From Asticcacaulis taihuensis (GTDB lineage: Bacteria; Pseudomonadota; Alphaproteobacteria; Caulobacterales; Caulobacteraceae), in the NCBI RefSeq assembly GCF_900100255.1, contig NZ_FMTS01000002.1, positions 211,400 to 275,399 on the forward strand: DNA of 64,000 bases. The letters run 5' to 3'. Shown here piece after piece: positions 1 through 8,366 of the stretch (position 1 is the stretch's first letter; the number at the start of each line of letters is the position of its first letter). The position numbers were made by a program, and so were the translations under genes. Below the pieces are notes generated by a model. That model was not told where the DNA came from. It made no database searches and was given only the letters and a program-made list of their open reading frames with translations.

Positions 1-881
1 GCCAATGCTTCCGGATCTTCCGCCGCGCACAGTTGGCCCAGCGCCCCGTGTTGTAAAATCTCCTTCGGCCCGTCGATATCGGTCGCCACCACCGGCACGC
101 CCGCCGCCATGCTTTCGGCCACCACCAGCCCGAACGGCTCGACGCGCGACGGCAGAACGAACAGGTCGAGGCCGTGCAGGTAATCCGCCGGCCCTTCGAT
201 CCAGCCGGCGAACTGGACGCGGCCGGAAACGCCCTCATCGATGATCAGGCGTGTCAGGCGCGGCAATTCCGGGCCGTCGCCGGCAATTTTCAGCACGGCC
301 TTAACGCCCTGCGCCTTGAGCAAAGCCATGGCACGCACCATGACGTCTATGCCCTTGTTGACATGCAGGCGGCCGAGTGTCCCCAGCACCGGCGTGCCCG
401 CGGGCGCCGGCTTGACCGGGCGTTCGGTGAGCGGGCCGAAATTGGCGACCGTGAACAGGGGCATATCCGGATGCACCGCGGCCACGCTGTCATGCACCGA
501 ATCGGAGACGCAAATCGCGGCGCGCAAACGGCTGAGCTGGCCCTTGTGGCGGAAATTATGCACCACCTGCACCGTCTTTTCCGCCGTGCCGAGAAAGGGC
601 AGGAGCGCAATGCCGGTGGCGCGGTTGCCGTGGGTCAGCACGATATCCGGCCGGAAGTCGCGGGCGATGCGGCGCAGGGCCCAGGCAGCGAACGGATCAT
701 GATTGACCAGGGCATTGACCGGCCGGAAGCACTCAGCCGGCAGGTGATGCGCCAGCACGCCATCGCTGTGGCCAAGACTGAGAACATCGATACCGGCGGC
801 CGTCATCGCCTCATGATAGCGCAGGGACATGGTTTCGACGCCACCACGCACCTGGGCCAGCATGATATTGAGGACGCGCAT
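1..881 (-). CDS. GT4-family glycosyltransferase, partial (C-terminus beyond window)
   Basis: Reading the minus strand from the ATG at 881 gives an unbroken protein that runs off the left edge. It opens MRVLNIMLAQVRGGVETMS, a typical GT-B N-terminal start, and near the window edge shows the retaining GT4 signature: LPSRVEPFGLVVAESMAAG, with the E-x7-E pair that contacts the nucleotide-sugar. The segment LGTLGRLHVNKGIDVMVRA is the usual start of the C-terminal Rossmann domain. It probably transfers a sugar to a lipid or polysaccharide acceptor at the inner membrane; the acceptor cannot be told. Open frames on the plus strand over this region are shadows. It is divergent from the Lrp regulator. 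Confidence 0.9.
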   Translation of the reverse strand, partial: MRVLNIMLAQVRGGVETMSLRYHEAMTAAGIDVLSLGHSDGVLAHHLPAECFRPVNALVNHDPFAAWALRRIARDFRPDIVLTHGNRATGIALLPFLGTAEKTVQVVHNFRHKGQLSRLRAAICVSDSVHDSVAAVHPDMPLFTVANFGPLTERPVKPAPAGTPVLGTLGRLHVNKGIDVMVRAMALLKAQGVKAVLKIAGDGPELPRLTRLIIDEGVSGRVQFAGWIEGPADYLHGLDLFVLPSRVEPFGLVVAESMAAGVPVVATDIDGPKEILQHGALGQLCAAEDPEAL

Positions 882-1098
882 GAAAGGACTTATCCGGAGG
901 CAGACGAAAATGTAGGCGGTATCGTACATATATTCGGCGGAATTACAGCCCTTTGCCGCCAATTTCCTGCGTGGATGTCCATTAGCCGCAGTTTTGTGGC
1001 CTTTGACACCCGTTGGTGCTTTTTTGGGTAGAAATTTCCACTGTTTATGCCCAGTAATAGAGGACTGCTGTGCATTGCCGCGTTTTTGGGGGTAAATT

Positions 1099-1617
1099 TT
1101 GTCAGATCTGATCGATGAACTCGACGCACGTATCCTGGAACTGATCCAGGAAGACGCCTCGCTCTCCGTGGCCGACCTGGCGGAGCGCGTCGGGCTGTCT
1201 CCCTCGCCCTGCTGGCGCCGCATCAAGCGGCTGGAAGATCTGGGCGTGATCCGCAAACGGGTGACGGTGCTCGATTCTGAAAAGCTGGGTCTGGGCTTCG
1301 AGGTCTATATTTCGGTCAAGCTGGCCCTGCCCTCGCGCGCCAATCTGGAAGCCTTCGAGGCGCGGCTGGAAAACTGGCCGGAGGTCGTCAGTTGTCAGAC
1401 CGTCACCGGCCACGAGGACTATATGCTGCGGGTGATGACGCGCGACATGCACGCCTATGACGATTTCCTGCGCGACAAGCTGCTGGCCTCGGACCTCGTT
1501 TCCGGCGTCGAAAGCCGCATCATCATGCGCAGCGTCCGCCAGACGACGGCGGTGCCGATCAGCCTGGTGGTCGACATGACGAAAACAGAAGCACCCAAAA
1601 CGGCTGCCGGCAAATGA
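1099..1617 (+). CDS. Lrp/AsnC family transcriptional regulator
   Basis: The 172-aa protein has an N-terminal winged HTH (LIDELDARILELIQEDA to roughly residue 60, with SLSVADLAERVGLSPSPCWRR as the helix-turn-helix) and a C-terminal RAM/ligand domain (about 70-150, including VTGHEDYMLRV). Family members bind DNA as octamer-like assemblies and respond to amino acids. The start is TTG at 1099, chosen because it gives MSDLIDELD right before the HTH and is preceded by a G-rich stretch at 1088-1092. Its last codons overlap the ATG of the next gene (ATGA at 1614-1617), so the two are translationally coupled. The C-terminal 15 residues are Lys/Thr/Ala-rich and look like a lineage-specific tail. Confidence 0.92.
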   Translation: MSDLIDELDARILELIQEDASLSVADLAERVGLSPSPCWRRIKRLEDLGVIRKRVTVLDSEKLGLGFEVYISVKLALPSRANLEAFEARLENWPEVVSCQTVTGHEDYMLRVMTRDMHAYDDFLRDKLLASDLVSGVESRIIMRSVRQTTAVPISLVVDMTKTEAPKTAAGK

Positions 1618-2879
1618 AACGCCTGATCCTTGTCTCGACCCTGATTATGGTCCTGGCCGCAACCGCTCAGGCCCAGACCGTCGATCCGGCCTCCGATCTC
1701 GGCCGGTTCCGCACCCTTCGCGGCGACGGCATGACGGCGCTCGATAAGGGCGACACCGCCACGGCGCTCGATGATTTCGACAAGGCCCAGGCCATACTGC
1801 CGGACTCGCCCTCCATTCCGCTGCTGCGCGCGCAGGTCTTCCTGGCGCAGAAGCGCAAATCGGAAGCCAGGGCTGCCCTGCTCGATTACCTGAAGCGCGG
1901 CAACCAACTGGACCTCGCCAAAAATACCGATTTCAACGCCGTCTGGAACACGGATCTGGAAAACCAGCTTCAGCTTAACCAGACAACTGTGGGCGACATG
2001 GAGGGGCTGACAGCGCTTAAGGGTTTCAATATCGTGGAGGGGCTGGCCTATCTGCCGGACCAGCAACAGCTTTACCTGACCAGTATCCATGACGGCAAGG
2101 TCATCGCCATGTCGCCGGAAGGGGCGCGCGATGTCATCAATTTTCGCCCCGGCGTCGCCGCCTATGGTCTGGGCCTGCGCGACGGCACGCTTTATGCCGC
2201 CACGGTCCACAGCCGCCTGACCCAGGGTTATGATGCGGCCAAGCCGATCAATTCCAAGATTGTCGCCTTCAGCGCCGCCGACGGCAAGGTGCTGAGGGCG
2301 GTCAGCGATCCGGCCAAGAAAGACCGCGAATTCGGCCATCTGCTGCTGGGCCGTGACGATCTTTATGTCACCGATACGGCGCATGGCGAGGTGCTGCGCC
2401 TGACCGGCTATGGCGACACGCTGGAAACCCTGATCCCCGAAGGCTATATGGACAGCCCGCAGGGCCTGGCCGAAAACGCCGACGCCACGGCCCTGATGGT
2501 GACGGACTTCACCTCCGGCCTCTATCGCGTCGACCTGACCACCGGCGCCATGGCGCGCCTGCTGCCGCCGGCGGACGGCAACCTTTTAGGCATCACCTCC
2601 CTGAGCCGCTATGGCAATGACCTGATCGCGGTGCAGAACGGCCTGAAGCCCAACCGCATCCTGCGCCTGCACATGTCGGCAGACTGGAACCAGGTGGATT
2701 CAGTTGAAATCCTGCTGCGGTCGCCGAAGCTGTTGTCCCAGCCGACGCAAGGCACAGTGTCCGGTGACGAGTTCGTCTTTGTCGCCGACAGCCAGTGGAG
2801 CAATCTCGACGATCAGGGCAATGCGAAAAGCGATGCCCCCGCCCCGGCGGTGATCGGCGTGATCAAGCTCAAGCCTTAA
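1614..2879 (+). CDS. exported TPR plus beta-propeller (SMP-30/NHL-like) protein
   Basis: This 421-aa protein begins with a cleavable signal peptide (MKRLILVSTLIMVLAATAQA) followed by a TPR-like helical stretch (about 30-100, with GMTALDKGDTATALDDFDKA) and a long beta-propeller part resembling SMP-30/gluconolactonase or NHL repeats (EGLAYLPDQQQLYLTS, DSPQGLAENADATALMVTD). It should act in the periplasm. Substrate and activity are unknown; a lactonase role is only a fold-based possibility. It overlaps the Lrp gene by four bases, so the regulator may control it. Confidence 0.75.
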   Translation: MKRLILVSTLIMVLAATAQAQTVDPASDLGRFRTLRGDGMTALDKGDTATALDDFDKAQAILPDSPSIPLLRAQVFLAQKRKSEARAALLDYLKRGNQLDLAKNTDFNAVWNTDLENQLQLNQTTVGDMEGLTALKGFNIVEGLAYLPDQQQLYLTSIHDGKVIAMSPEGARDVINFRPGVAAYGLGLRDGTLYAATVHSRLTQGYDAAKPINSKIVAFSAADGKVLRAVSDPAKKDREFGHLLLGRDDLYVTDTAHGEVLRLTGYGDTLETLIPEGYMDSPQGLAENADATALMVTDFTSGLYRVDLTTGAMARLLPPADGNLLGITSLSRYGNDLIAVQNGLKPNRILRLHMSADWNQVDSVEILLRSPKLLSQPTQGTVSGDEFVFVADSQWSNLDDQGNAKSDAPAPAVIGVIKLKP

Positions 2880-2983
2880 CGCCTGCAAGCTCTGGACGAA
2901 CGGGCGCCGCCACTGTAGAGGGCTGCCCGATGCCGCGCACATCCTCTGCGGCCCTGTCCCATACCTGAGTTAGTAAGCCCCGC

Positions 2984-4612
2984 ATGATCCGCCTCGATAA
3001 TATCAGCAAGCAAAACGGCCACCAGATCCTGTTCATCGACGCTTCGATGTCCATCCAGAAAGGCGAAAAGGTCGGGCTGGTCGGGCCGAACGGCGCTGGC
3101 AAAACGACGCTTTTCCGCATGATCACCGGCCAGGAACAGCCTGATGACGGACTGGTCGGCATCGATCCCGGCATGACCATCGGCTATTTCAGCCAGGAGG
3201 TCGGCGAGATGTCCGGTCAGAGCGCCGTGGCGGCGGTGATGGATGGCGTCGGCCCCGTCAGCGCGCTGGCGGCCGAAATGGCCGAACTGGAAGCCGCCAT
3301 GGCCGATCCGGATCAGGCGGATGGGTTTGACGCCATTATCGAGCGCTATGGCGACGTGCAGGCGCGCTTCGAGGAACTGGACGGTTATTCGGTTGAGGCC
3401 CGCGCGCGCGAGGTGCTGGCGGGCCTGAGCTTCTCGCAGGAACGCATGGATGGCGATGTGAGGCTTCTTTCCGGCGGCTGGAAGATGCGCGTGGCCCTGG
3501 CCCGTATTCTTTTGATGCGACCGGACGGCATGTTGCTCGACGAACCCTCCAACCACCTCGACCTCGAAAGCCTGATCTGGCTGGAAGCCTTCCTCAAGAA
3601 TTATGACGGCGCCCTGCTGATGACCTCGCACGACCGCGCCTTCATGAACCGCATCATCGGCAAGGTGGTCGAAATCGATGGCGGCTCACTGATCACCTAT
3701 TCCGGCGATCTCGATTTTTACGAACAGCAGCGCGCGCTCACTGAAGCCCAGCGGCAGGCGCAATATGAGCGCCAGCAGGCCATGCTGGCCAAGGAAATCA
3801 AGTTCATCGAGCGCTTCAAGGCGCGCGCCTCACACGCCGCGCAGGTGCAGAGCCGGGTGAAGAAGCTCGACAAGATCGAGAAGGTCGAGGCGCCGCGCCG
3901 CCGCCAGAATATCCAGTTTGAATTCCGCTCGCCGCCGCGGTCTGGCGACGACGTGCTGAACCTGCGCAATGTCCACAAGAGCTATGGCAGCCAGTCGATC
4001 TATTCCGGGCTGGATTTCCTGGTGCGCCGCAAGGAGCGCTGGTGTGTGCTGGGCGCCAATGGCGCGGGCAAGTCCACCCTGCTCAAGCTGGTGGCCGGCG
4101 ACACGAAACCCGATCAGGGGTCTGTCAGTATCGGCGCCAGCGTGAAGATGGGCTATTTCGCGCAGCATTCCATGGACCTGCTCGACGGCGAGGAAACCAT
4201 CTTCGAGTCGCTGGATGGTTCCTTCCCGCAGGCGGGACAAGGCGCCTTGCGTACCCTGGCCGGCTGTTTTGGTTTCTCCGGCGATGATGTCGAAAAGCCC
4301 TGCCGCGTGCTTTCCGGCGGCGAGAAGGCCCGCCTGGTCATGGCCAAGATGCTGTTCGATCCGCCCAATCTTTTGGTTCTCGACGAACCGACCAACCACC
4401 TCGACATGGCGACCAAGGAAATGTTGGTCGCGGCCCTGGCGGATTTCGAGGGCACCATGCTGTTCGTCTCCCACGACCGCCATTTCCTGTCGGCGCTGTC
4501 GAACCGCGTGCTGGAACTGACACCGGAAGGCGTGCATCGCTATGAAGGTGGCTACAGCGAATATGTGGCGCGCACGGGGCAGGAAGCGCCGGGCCTGCAT
4601 CCGGGCGGATAA
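2984..4612 (+). CDS. ABC-F family ATPase (ribosome-associated type)
   Basis: A 542-aa soluble protein with two ABC nucleotide-binding domains and no membrane segment, the ABC-F layout. Domain 1 has Walker A GPNGAGKTT at residues 34-42, an LSGGW signature near 165 and Walker B MLLDEPSNHLD near 181. A charged linker follows (about 240-310, rich in Arg/Lys/Gln). Domain 2 has GANGAGKST, LSGGEKARL and LLVLDEPTNHLD. Characterised family members (EttA, Uup, YheS) act on the ribosome to relieve stalled translation. This one looks closest to the YheS/Uup side, by general appearance only. It stands alone after a 100-bp gap. Confidence 0.9.
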   Translation: MIRLDNISKQNGHQILFIDASMSIQKGEKVGLVGPNGAGKTTLFRMITGQEQPDDGLVGIDPGMTIGYFSQEVGEMSGQSAVAAVMDGVGPVSALAAEMAELEAAMADPDQADGFDAIIERYGDVQARFEELDGYSVEARAREVLAGLSFSQERMDGDVRLLSGGWKMRVALARILLMRPDGMLLDEPSNHLDLESLIWLEAFLKNYDGALLMTSHDRAFMNRIIGKVVEIDGGSLITYSGDLDFYEQQRALTEAQRQAQYERQQAMLAKEIKFIERFKARASHAAQVQSRVKKLDKIEKVEAPRRRQNIQFEFRSPPRSGDDVLNLRNVHKSYGSQSIYSGLDFLVRRKERWCVLGANGAGKSTLLKLVAGDTKPDQGSVSIGASVKMGYFAQHSMDLLDGEETIFESLDGSFPQAGQGALRTLAGCFGFSGDDVEKPCRVLSGGEKARLVMAKMLFDPPNLLVLDEPTNHLDMATKEMLVAALADFEGTMLFVSHDRHFLSALSNRVLELTPEGVHRYEGGYSEYVARTGQEAPGLHPGG

Positions 4613-4732
4613 GGGGCGCAGCAGCTAAAATATTACCCGCTGAAAAAGGTGCTGTTGTCGCATTAACCCTGTTTGTTATCACAGCCTTTAGCTGCACGCC
4701 TTACAACCCTGGCGACACACCCAGGGGGACAC

Positions 4733-5422
4733 ATGGACAGTAAAACTCTCATTGCAGGCGGAAGCGTTTTCGCAGTTATTTTCGCCGGCGTTCTGTTTTT
4801 GCCGTTTGATCAACTGCTTAAACCAGCGCCTCCAACCTATGAGATCGGACCGCTGACGGGCCGCGTCGAATCTACTTTTCACAAAGTTCCGACCGATGAT
4901 CGCCCCCAGGCCGTTAAGGACGCCGAGCAGATTGACTCGGAGGTAAAGAATACCGAAGTCTATGCCAAAATAGAAGGCCGCCCGGTGCGACCGGAAGCCG
5001 AGGTGCGCGCCGCTGTCGATGATGCCCCGAAACTGCAGACCTATGTCGGCTATGCCACCCTTTCAAAAATGAGCGGGCCGATGGCGGGACTGAACGATAT
5101 CGACACGACGGATATGAAGATCGCTTGCTTTTCGATCCGGCAACCCGCTTTCGGTACAGCCGCTGACAGCGACACCTCGCTTTCGTCGATCCATCAAATG
5201 TTCCTTTATGATGCGGCGCGGTTTATTCCATTGGAAGCGCCCGCCCTTTATACGTGGGTCTATTCCGGCTGTGCCGAAGCGGTGCGATCCTCGCCGACGA
5301 TTAGTATGACGCAGTACAAGATAACCCTGCGCGACCTGCTTCCCGCGACACCTCAGTATGATACGCAACGCCAGCAGATTATCCAGAGCCTGAACAGCAA
5401 GCCGAAAAAGGCAGGAGCATAG
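4733..5422 (+). CDS. membrane-anchored protein, tandem paralogue 1 of 3, unknown family
   Basis: A 229-aa protein with one N-terminal transmembrane anchor (about residues 7-24, LIAGGSVFAVIFAGVLFLPF) and an exported domain. The start is the ATG at 4733 after AGGGGGAC; an upstream in-frame ATG at 4673 would add 20 residues that do not fit the sister genes. The exported domain shares with the next two genes a DDAPxLxxY segment, a Cys in ACFSIR, a W-x-x-SGC motif (TWVYSGCAEAVRSS) and a following L-L-P. The two conserved cysteines could form a disulfide. I do not recognise the family. The gene overlaps nothing and is three bases from gene 2 of the set. Confidence 0.7.
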   Translation: MDSKTLIAGGSVFAVIFAGVLFLPFDQLLKPAPPTYEIGPLTGRVESTFHKVPTDDRPQAVKDAEQIDSEVKNTEVYAKIEGRPVRPEAEVRAAVDDAPKLQTYVGYATLSKMSGPMAGLNDIDTTDMKIACFSIRQPAFGTAADSDTSLSSIHQMFLYDAARFIPLEAPALYTWVYSGCAEAVRSSPTISMTQYKITLRDLLPATPQYDTQRQQIIQSLNSKPKKAGA

Positions 5423-5424
5423 GC

Positions 5425-6117
5425 TTGAACAGGACAACCCTTCTTCTTGCCGCCGGCATCGCCACCCTGGTGTTTCTCGCTGTTCTGTTTATGCCGGAGC
5501 TGAATTTACCCCACGGCGCGTCGGGAGGTAAATCTTCAAAGAGCGACGCTGAAATCGCGCTCGACGCCGGCACATTGGATACCAAAACTGCGCGCGAGGT
5601 GCTTGCCTTGAAACGCGCAGGCATACACCTGACACTTGCCGATCTCGATTCGGCCAGAAATGATGCACCCGAAAACCGCATTTACGGCGCTGTCGCGGAA
5701 ATTGCTCATCCTGTCTTCGAAACGGTGAACCCGCGTGACGCTGACCACAAGTCGCATCAGGCGGTATGTTTCGCTATTCGGCGCGATAGTGGCGTCGCCC
5801 ATGAGATCGTTTATTACAATGCCGAGAACCTGTATGAGATGGGCGGGACAGGGCTGTATGGCTGGATTCGCAGCGGCTGCGCCGCCGCCGTTCGTGCGTC
5901 CAAGCAAACCCTGTCTGAGACCAGTTACATGGTGAAGATACTGGCGCTGGTGCCGAAAGACGAGACGCACGCCAGTATTCGTTCATCCATTTCCGGCAAC
6001 CTGTATATGGCGTGCGGCGAGGAAACCCGTCAGCATCTCAAAGGGTTAAGCGAAGCGGCACGCGCCGGTATGGAAGCGCGTGAAAGCGAACGCTGCCGTA
6101 AGCTGAGCGGAATGTAA
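5425..6117 (+). CDS. membrane-anchored protein, tandem paralogue 2 of 3, unknown family
   Basis: A 230-aa protein starting at TTG (5425), two bases after the previous stop, with GGAG just upstream. It has an N-terminal anchor (NRTTLLLAAGIATLVFLAV), a spacer with helical heptad character (about 40-75) and the shared exported domain: NDAPENRIY, AVCFAIRRD, LYGWIRSGCAAAVRAS and ALVP. It also has a C-terminal extension with two further Cys (MACGEE and ERCRKL) that paralogue 1 lacks. The next gene starts at the base after its stop, so the three form one transcription unit. Function unknown. Confidence 0.7.
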   Translation: MNRTTLLLAAGIATLVFLAVLFMPELNLPHGASGGKSSKSDAEIALDAGTLDTKTAREVLALKRAGIHLTLADLDSARNDAPENRIYGAVAEIAHPVFETVNPRDADHKSHQAVCFAIRRDSGVAHEIVYYNAENLYEMGGTGLYGWIRSGCAAAVRASKQTLSETSYMVKILALVPKDETHASIRSSISGNLYMACGEETRQHLKGLSEAARAGMEARESERCRKLSGM

Positions 6118-6671
6118 ATGCAACACCTCCCACAGCGCTGGCGGCTGGTGAGTGCCTTGACCGTGATTAGCCTGCTCTTTCTGGGCCTTTGGAGGTTTCA
6201 GGCGATATCAAATACGGCGCCAGGCTTACAAATGCCGCCAGATGAGCCACAGACGTGGCCGCCATCGATCGACGACGCGCCCCGCCTCAACGGCTATTAC
6301 GCCTATGCTCGCTTTGACAGCGACGCCGGTCCTTTTTTGAATCGCGATCTGCCGGTAATTATCTGGACAAGGCCAAACGCCAGACAGCGTGTTTTTCCGG
6401 GCGTATCGATGGGCATCTCAGGCACATCATCGTTGCGACCGAGTTTGGCAGAGTGATCACGCACGATCCGGAGACAGACGTCGGGTGGGCCGTCAGTGGC
6501 TGCAGCGATGCGCTGATCTCAGGCAGCCATATACTGACCACGCACGAGTACTGGCAAACCCGCCTGACACTATTGCCTGACGTACCGGCCAATGCCCAGG
6601 AACGCCAAGCAGTGACGCAACATATAAAAGCGCTTCGCCCTTGGTGGTGGCCATGGTCCGCTCGTCATTGA
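6118..6671 (+). pseudogene. membrane-anchored protein, tandem paralogue 3 of 3, frameshifted at a T6 run
   Basis: The gene opens with ATG at 6118 and a transmembrane anchor (LVSALTVISLLFLGLWRF), then DDAPRLNGYYAYARFDSDAGPF. The open frame then strays and stops at 6456. Reading minus one base from the T6 run at 6333-6338 restores the family sequence to the stop at 6671: QTACFSGRIDG, then VGWAVSGCSDALISGS and LTLLP, matching ACFSIR and SGCAxA of the two sister genes. One extra T would make a single intact gene of about 184 aa. The cause may be a real mutation, a homopolymer base-calling error, or slippage at the heptamer T TTT TTG formed by the codons there. Confidence 0.75.
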
Positions 6672-7074
6672 GGTCAGACGCATCACTTTCCTCCACATAC
6701 ACCGAAATGTGACGCATTGATCGCTTGCCAATTTCATGATGCAATTTATTCTCAATTGCAGAATTGGAGTCGCATTTATGATGTTACTGAGCCTCGGACC
6801 GGACGCCCTGGTCGCCCTTTTGCGCACACATGACCGCCGGACCGCGCCAAACAACCGGCGCCTGTGCGCGGAAACCGTCACTGAGCTACCTCTGAACACC
6901 AATCCGTCGGCCGCATTTCCTTCATTTTTACAATCGTCTAATTAGTTAACAAATTATTATTGTCATCCGCCCGCCTCTGTGGCAAATCTGGCACCGGCCT
7001 TGCGTGAACCCCACGCAAAGGGTTTGAGACTGTACCGAAAACGGACAGCCGGCCCGCAGGTTATAGGTGTGGAA
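6672..7074. other. intergenic region, no convincing gene
   Basis: About 400 bp after the frameshifted triplet. It carries a 69-codon open frame at 6736-6945 with no recognisable domain, no good ribosome-binding site and drifting composition, which I do not accept as a gene. The right half (6940-6960) is AT-rich and is a likely promoter area for the downstream secreted protein. Confidence 0.4.
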
Positions 7075-7599
7075 ATGCGTATGCGAACCGTTGTTTTGGG
7101 AACTCTTCTGGCCGGTCTGGCCGCCGGCGGCCAGATGATCGCTTCCCTGGCGAATGCCTCTACCCTGACACCTGATTTCAACACGTTCAGCCGCTCCGGC
7201 CAATCCATCGCGCGCAGCGGTGATTTCGACGGCGATGGCCGCAGCGACGAACTCTACATGGTCAGCGAAGCCGATACGGGCCGCGTCGCCGTCCATGTCC
7301 GCCTGAATACGGTGAAGGGCGAGCAGGATATCCGCGTCACCAGCATCGACAGCGGCAACACCACACCCAATCTGCATGTCGCCGCCGCCGGCGTTTATCA
7401 GGCGGATTGCGGCACCTACACCACCGATTGCGTCGCCACCGGCATCCGCACCACGCAGGACAGCCTGATTCTCGGCCTTGATGGCGACACCACCGTGCTT
7501 CTGCACTGGCAAGGCGATCACTTTGAAACCGATTTCATCAGAAATGATGAAGCCCGCATGGCGCGCGCCTTTTCCGCGCTCTACGCCCTCAATCGCTGA
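7075..7599 (+). CDS. secreted protein with FG-GAP/VCBS-like Ca-binding loop
   Basis: A 174-aa protein starting at ATG 7075 (the 32 codons in frame upstream lack signal character). It has a signal peptide (MRTVVLGTLLAGLAAGGQM…LANA) and then GDFDGDGRSDELYMV, an Asp-rich loop typical of FG-GAP/VCBS repeat proteins that bind calcium. Only one clear loop is present, so it is a minimal or degenerate member. Two cysteines (DCGTYTTDC) may pair. Location is periplasmic or extracellular; function unknown. Confidence 0.7.
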   Translation: MRMRTVVLGTLLAGLAAGGQMIASLANASTLTPDFNTFSRSGQSIARSGDFDGDGRSDELYMVSEADTGRVAVHVRLNTVKGEQDIRVTSIDSGNTTPNLHVAAAGVYQADCGTYTTDCVATGIRTTQDSLILGLDGDTTVLLHWQGDHFETDFIRNDEARMARAFSALYALNR

Positions 7600-7638
7600 T
7601 CGCGCTAATAAATAAATACAAACAATAAGATGGTCGAG

Positions 7639-7658
7639 CCGCCTTATTTATAAGGCGG
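7639..7658. other. perfect hairpin after the VCBS-like gene
   Basis: CCGCCTTAT-TT-ATAAGGCGG is a perfect 9-bp stem with a two-base centre. It lies 40 bp after the upstream stop codon and 135 bp before the HxlR gene. It has no T tract on either strand, so it may be a transcript-end processing hairpin or a protein-binding palindrome rather than a classical terminator. Confidence 0.5.
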
Positions 7659-7793
7659 TAAGATAAGCCTGTGCGCCATATTATCTTTGCATTATCTTTC
7701 ATTCTCCACCTATTGTTAAAATTATTTTGCTTGGTTATGCGCCGCCGGCATGGCTAGAATGCTTCGCAATAACCGAAAAAGTAAGAGTTTCAG

Positions 7794-8297
7794 ATGGGCC
7801 GATCCGCAGACTACAGCAAGCAGAGGTGTGCCATAGCGGCCAGCCTTGAAATCGTTGGCGAGCCCTGGACCTTGCTGATTATCCGCGATGCCTTTGACGG
7901 CCTGTGCCGCTTCGAGCAGTGGCAGGAAGCCCTGGGCCTGGCGCGCAATGTGCTGGCCGCCCGCCTGAAACACCTCGTCGCCCACGGCATCTTCGAGCAG
8001 CGGCTCTATTGCGAACGTCCGCGTCGCTACGAATATATCCTGACCCAGAAGGGCCGCGAACTGCGCCCGATGATCGTCTTCATGAGCGACTGGGGCGCCC
8101 GCCATGTCTATGGCGAGGAAAAGCCGGTCACCGAGTTCATCCATGAAGCCTGCGGCCATTCGCTCAGCCCGGTGGCCCACTGCGCCCACTGCGAACAGCG
8201 CGTGCAGATGACCGACCTGTTCTCGCAGCAGAATCCCGACGCCAAGTCGATCGGCGAACTGAACCGCGCCCGCCTCGTCGCTGAAGAAATTGATTAG
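7794..8297 (+). CDS. HxlR-family winged-helix regulator
   Basis: A 167-aa protein with the HxlR/DUF24 domain: N-terminal CAIAASLEIVGEPWTLLIIRD (residues about 12-32) is the family hallmark and includes a Cys often used for redox or electrophile sensing. LARNVLAARLKHLVAHGIF is the recognition helix region, followed by the wing (RRYEYILTQKGREL). A C-terminal extension carries a Cys/His cluster (CGHS and CAHCEQ) that could bind a metal. It is followed after about 70 bp by the EEP hydrolase on the same strand; joint control is possible but unproven. Confidence 0.88.
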   Translation: MGRSADYSKQRCAIAASLEIVGEPWTLLIIRDAFDGLCRFEQWQEALGLARNVLAARLKHLVAHGIFEQRLYCERPRRYEYILTQKGRELRPMIVFMSDWGARHVYGEEKPVTEFIHEACGHSLSPVAHCAHCEQRVQMTDLFSQQNPDAKSIGELNRARLVAEEID

Positions 8298-8366
8298 GGT
8301 CAAATCCTTACCGTCCGGTTGCGTTAGGCTCATGAGTGTGACCTGATGCCCGGCGGAGGATTGAAC

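Noticed and set aside
174-1031. Long plus-strand open frame over the left end
   Set aside because: It is the shadow of the minus-strand glycosyltransferase, whose GT4 motifs are unmistakable.
6736-6945. 69-codon plus-strand frame after the membrane-protein triplet
   Set aside because: No domain, no ribosome site, drifting composition; not enough to call a gene.
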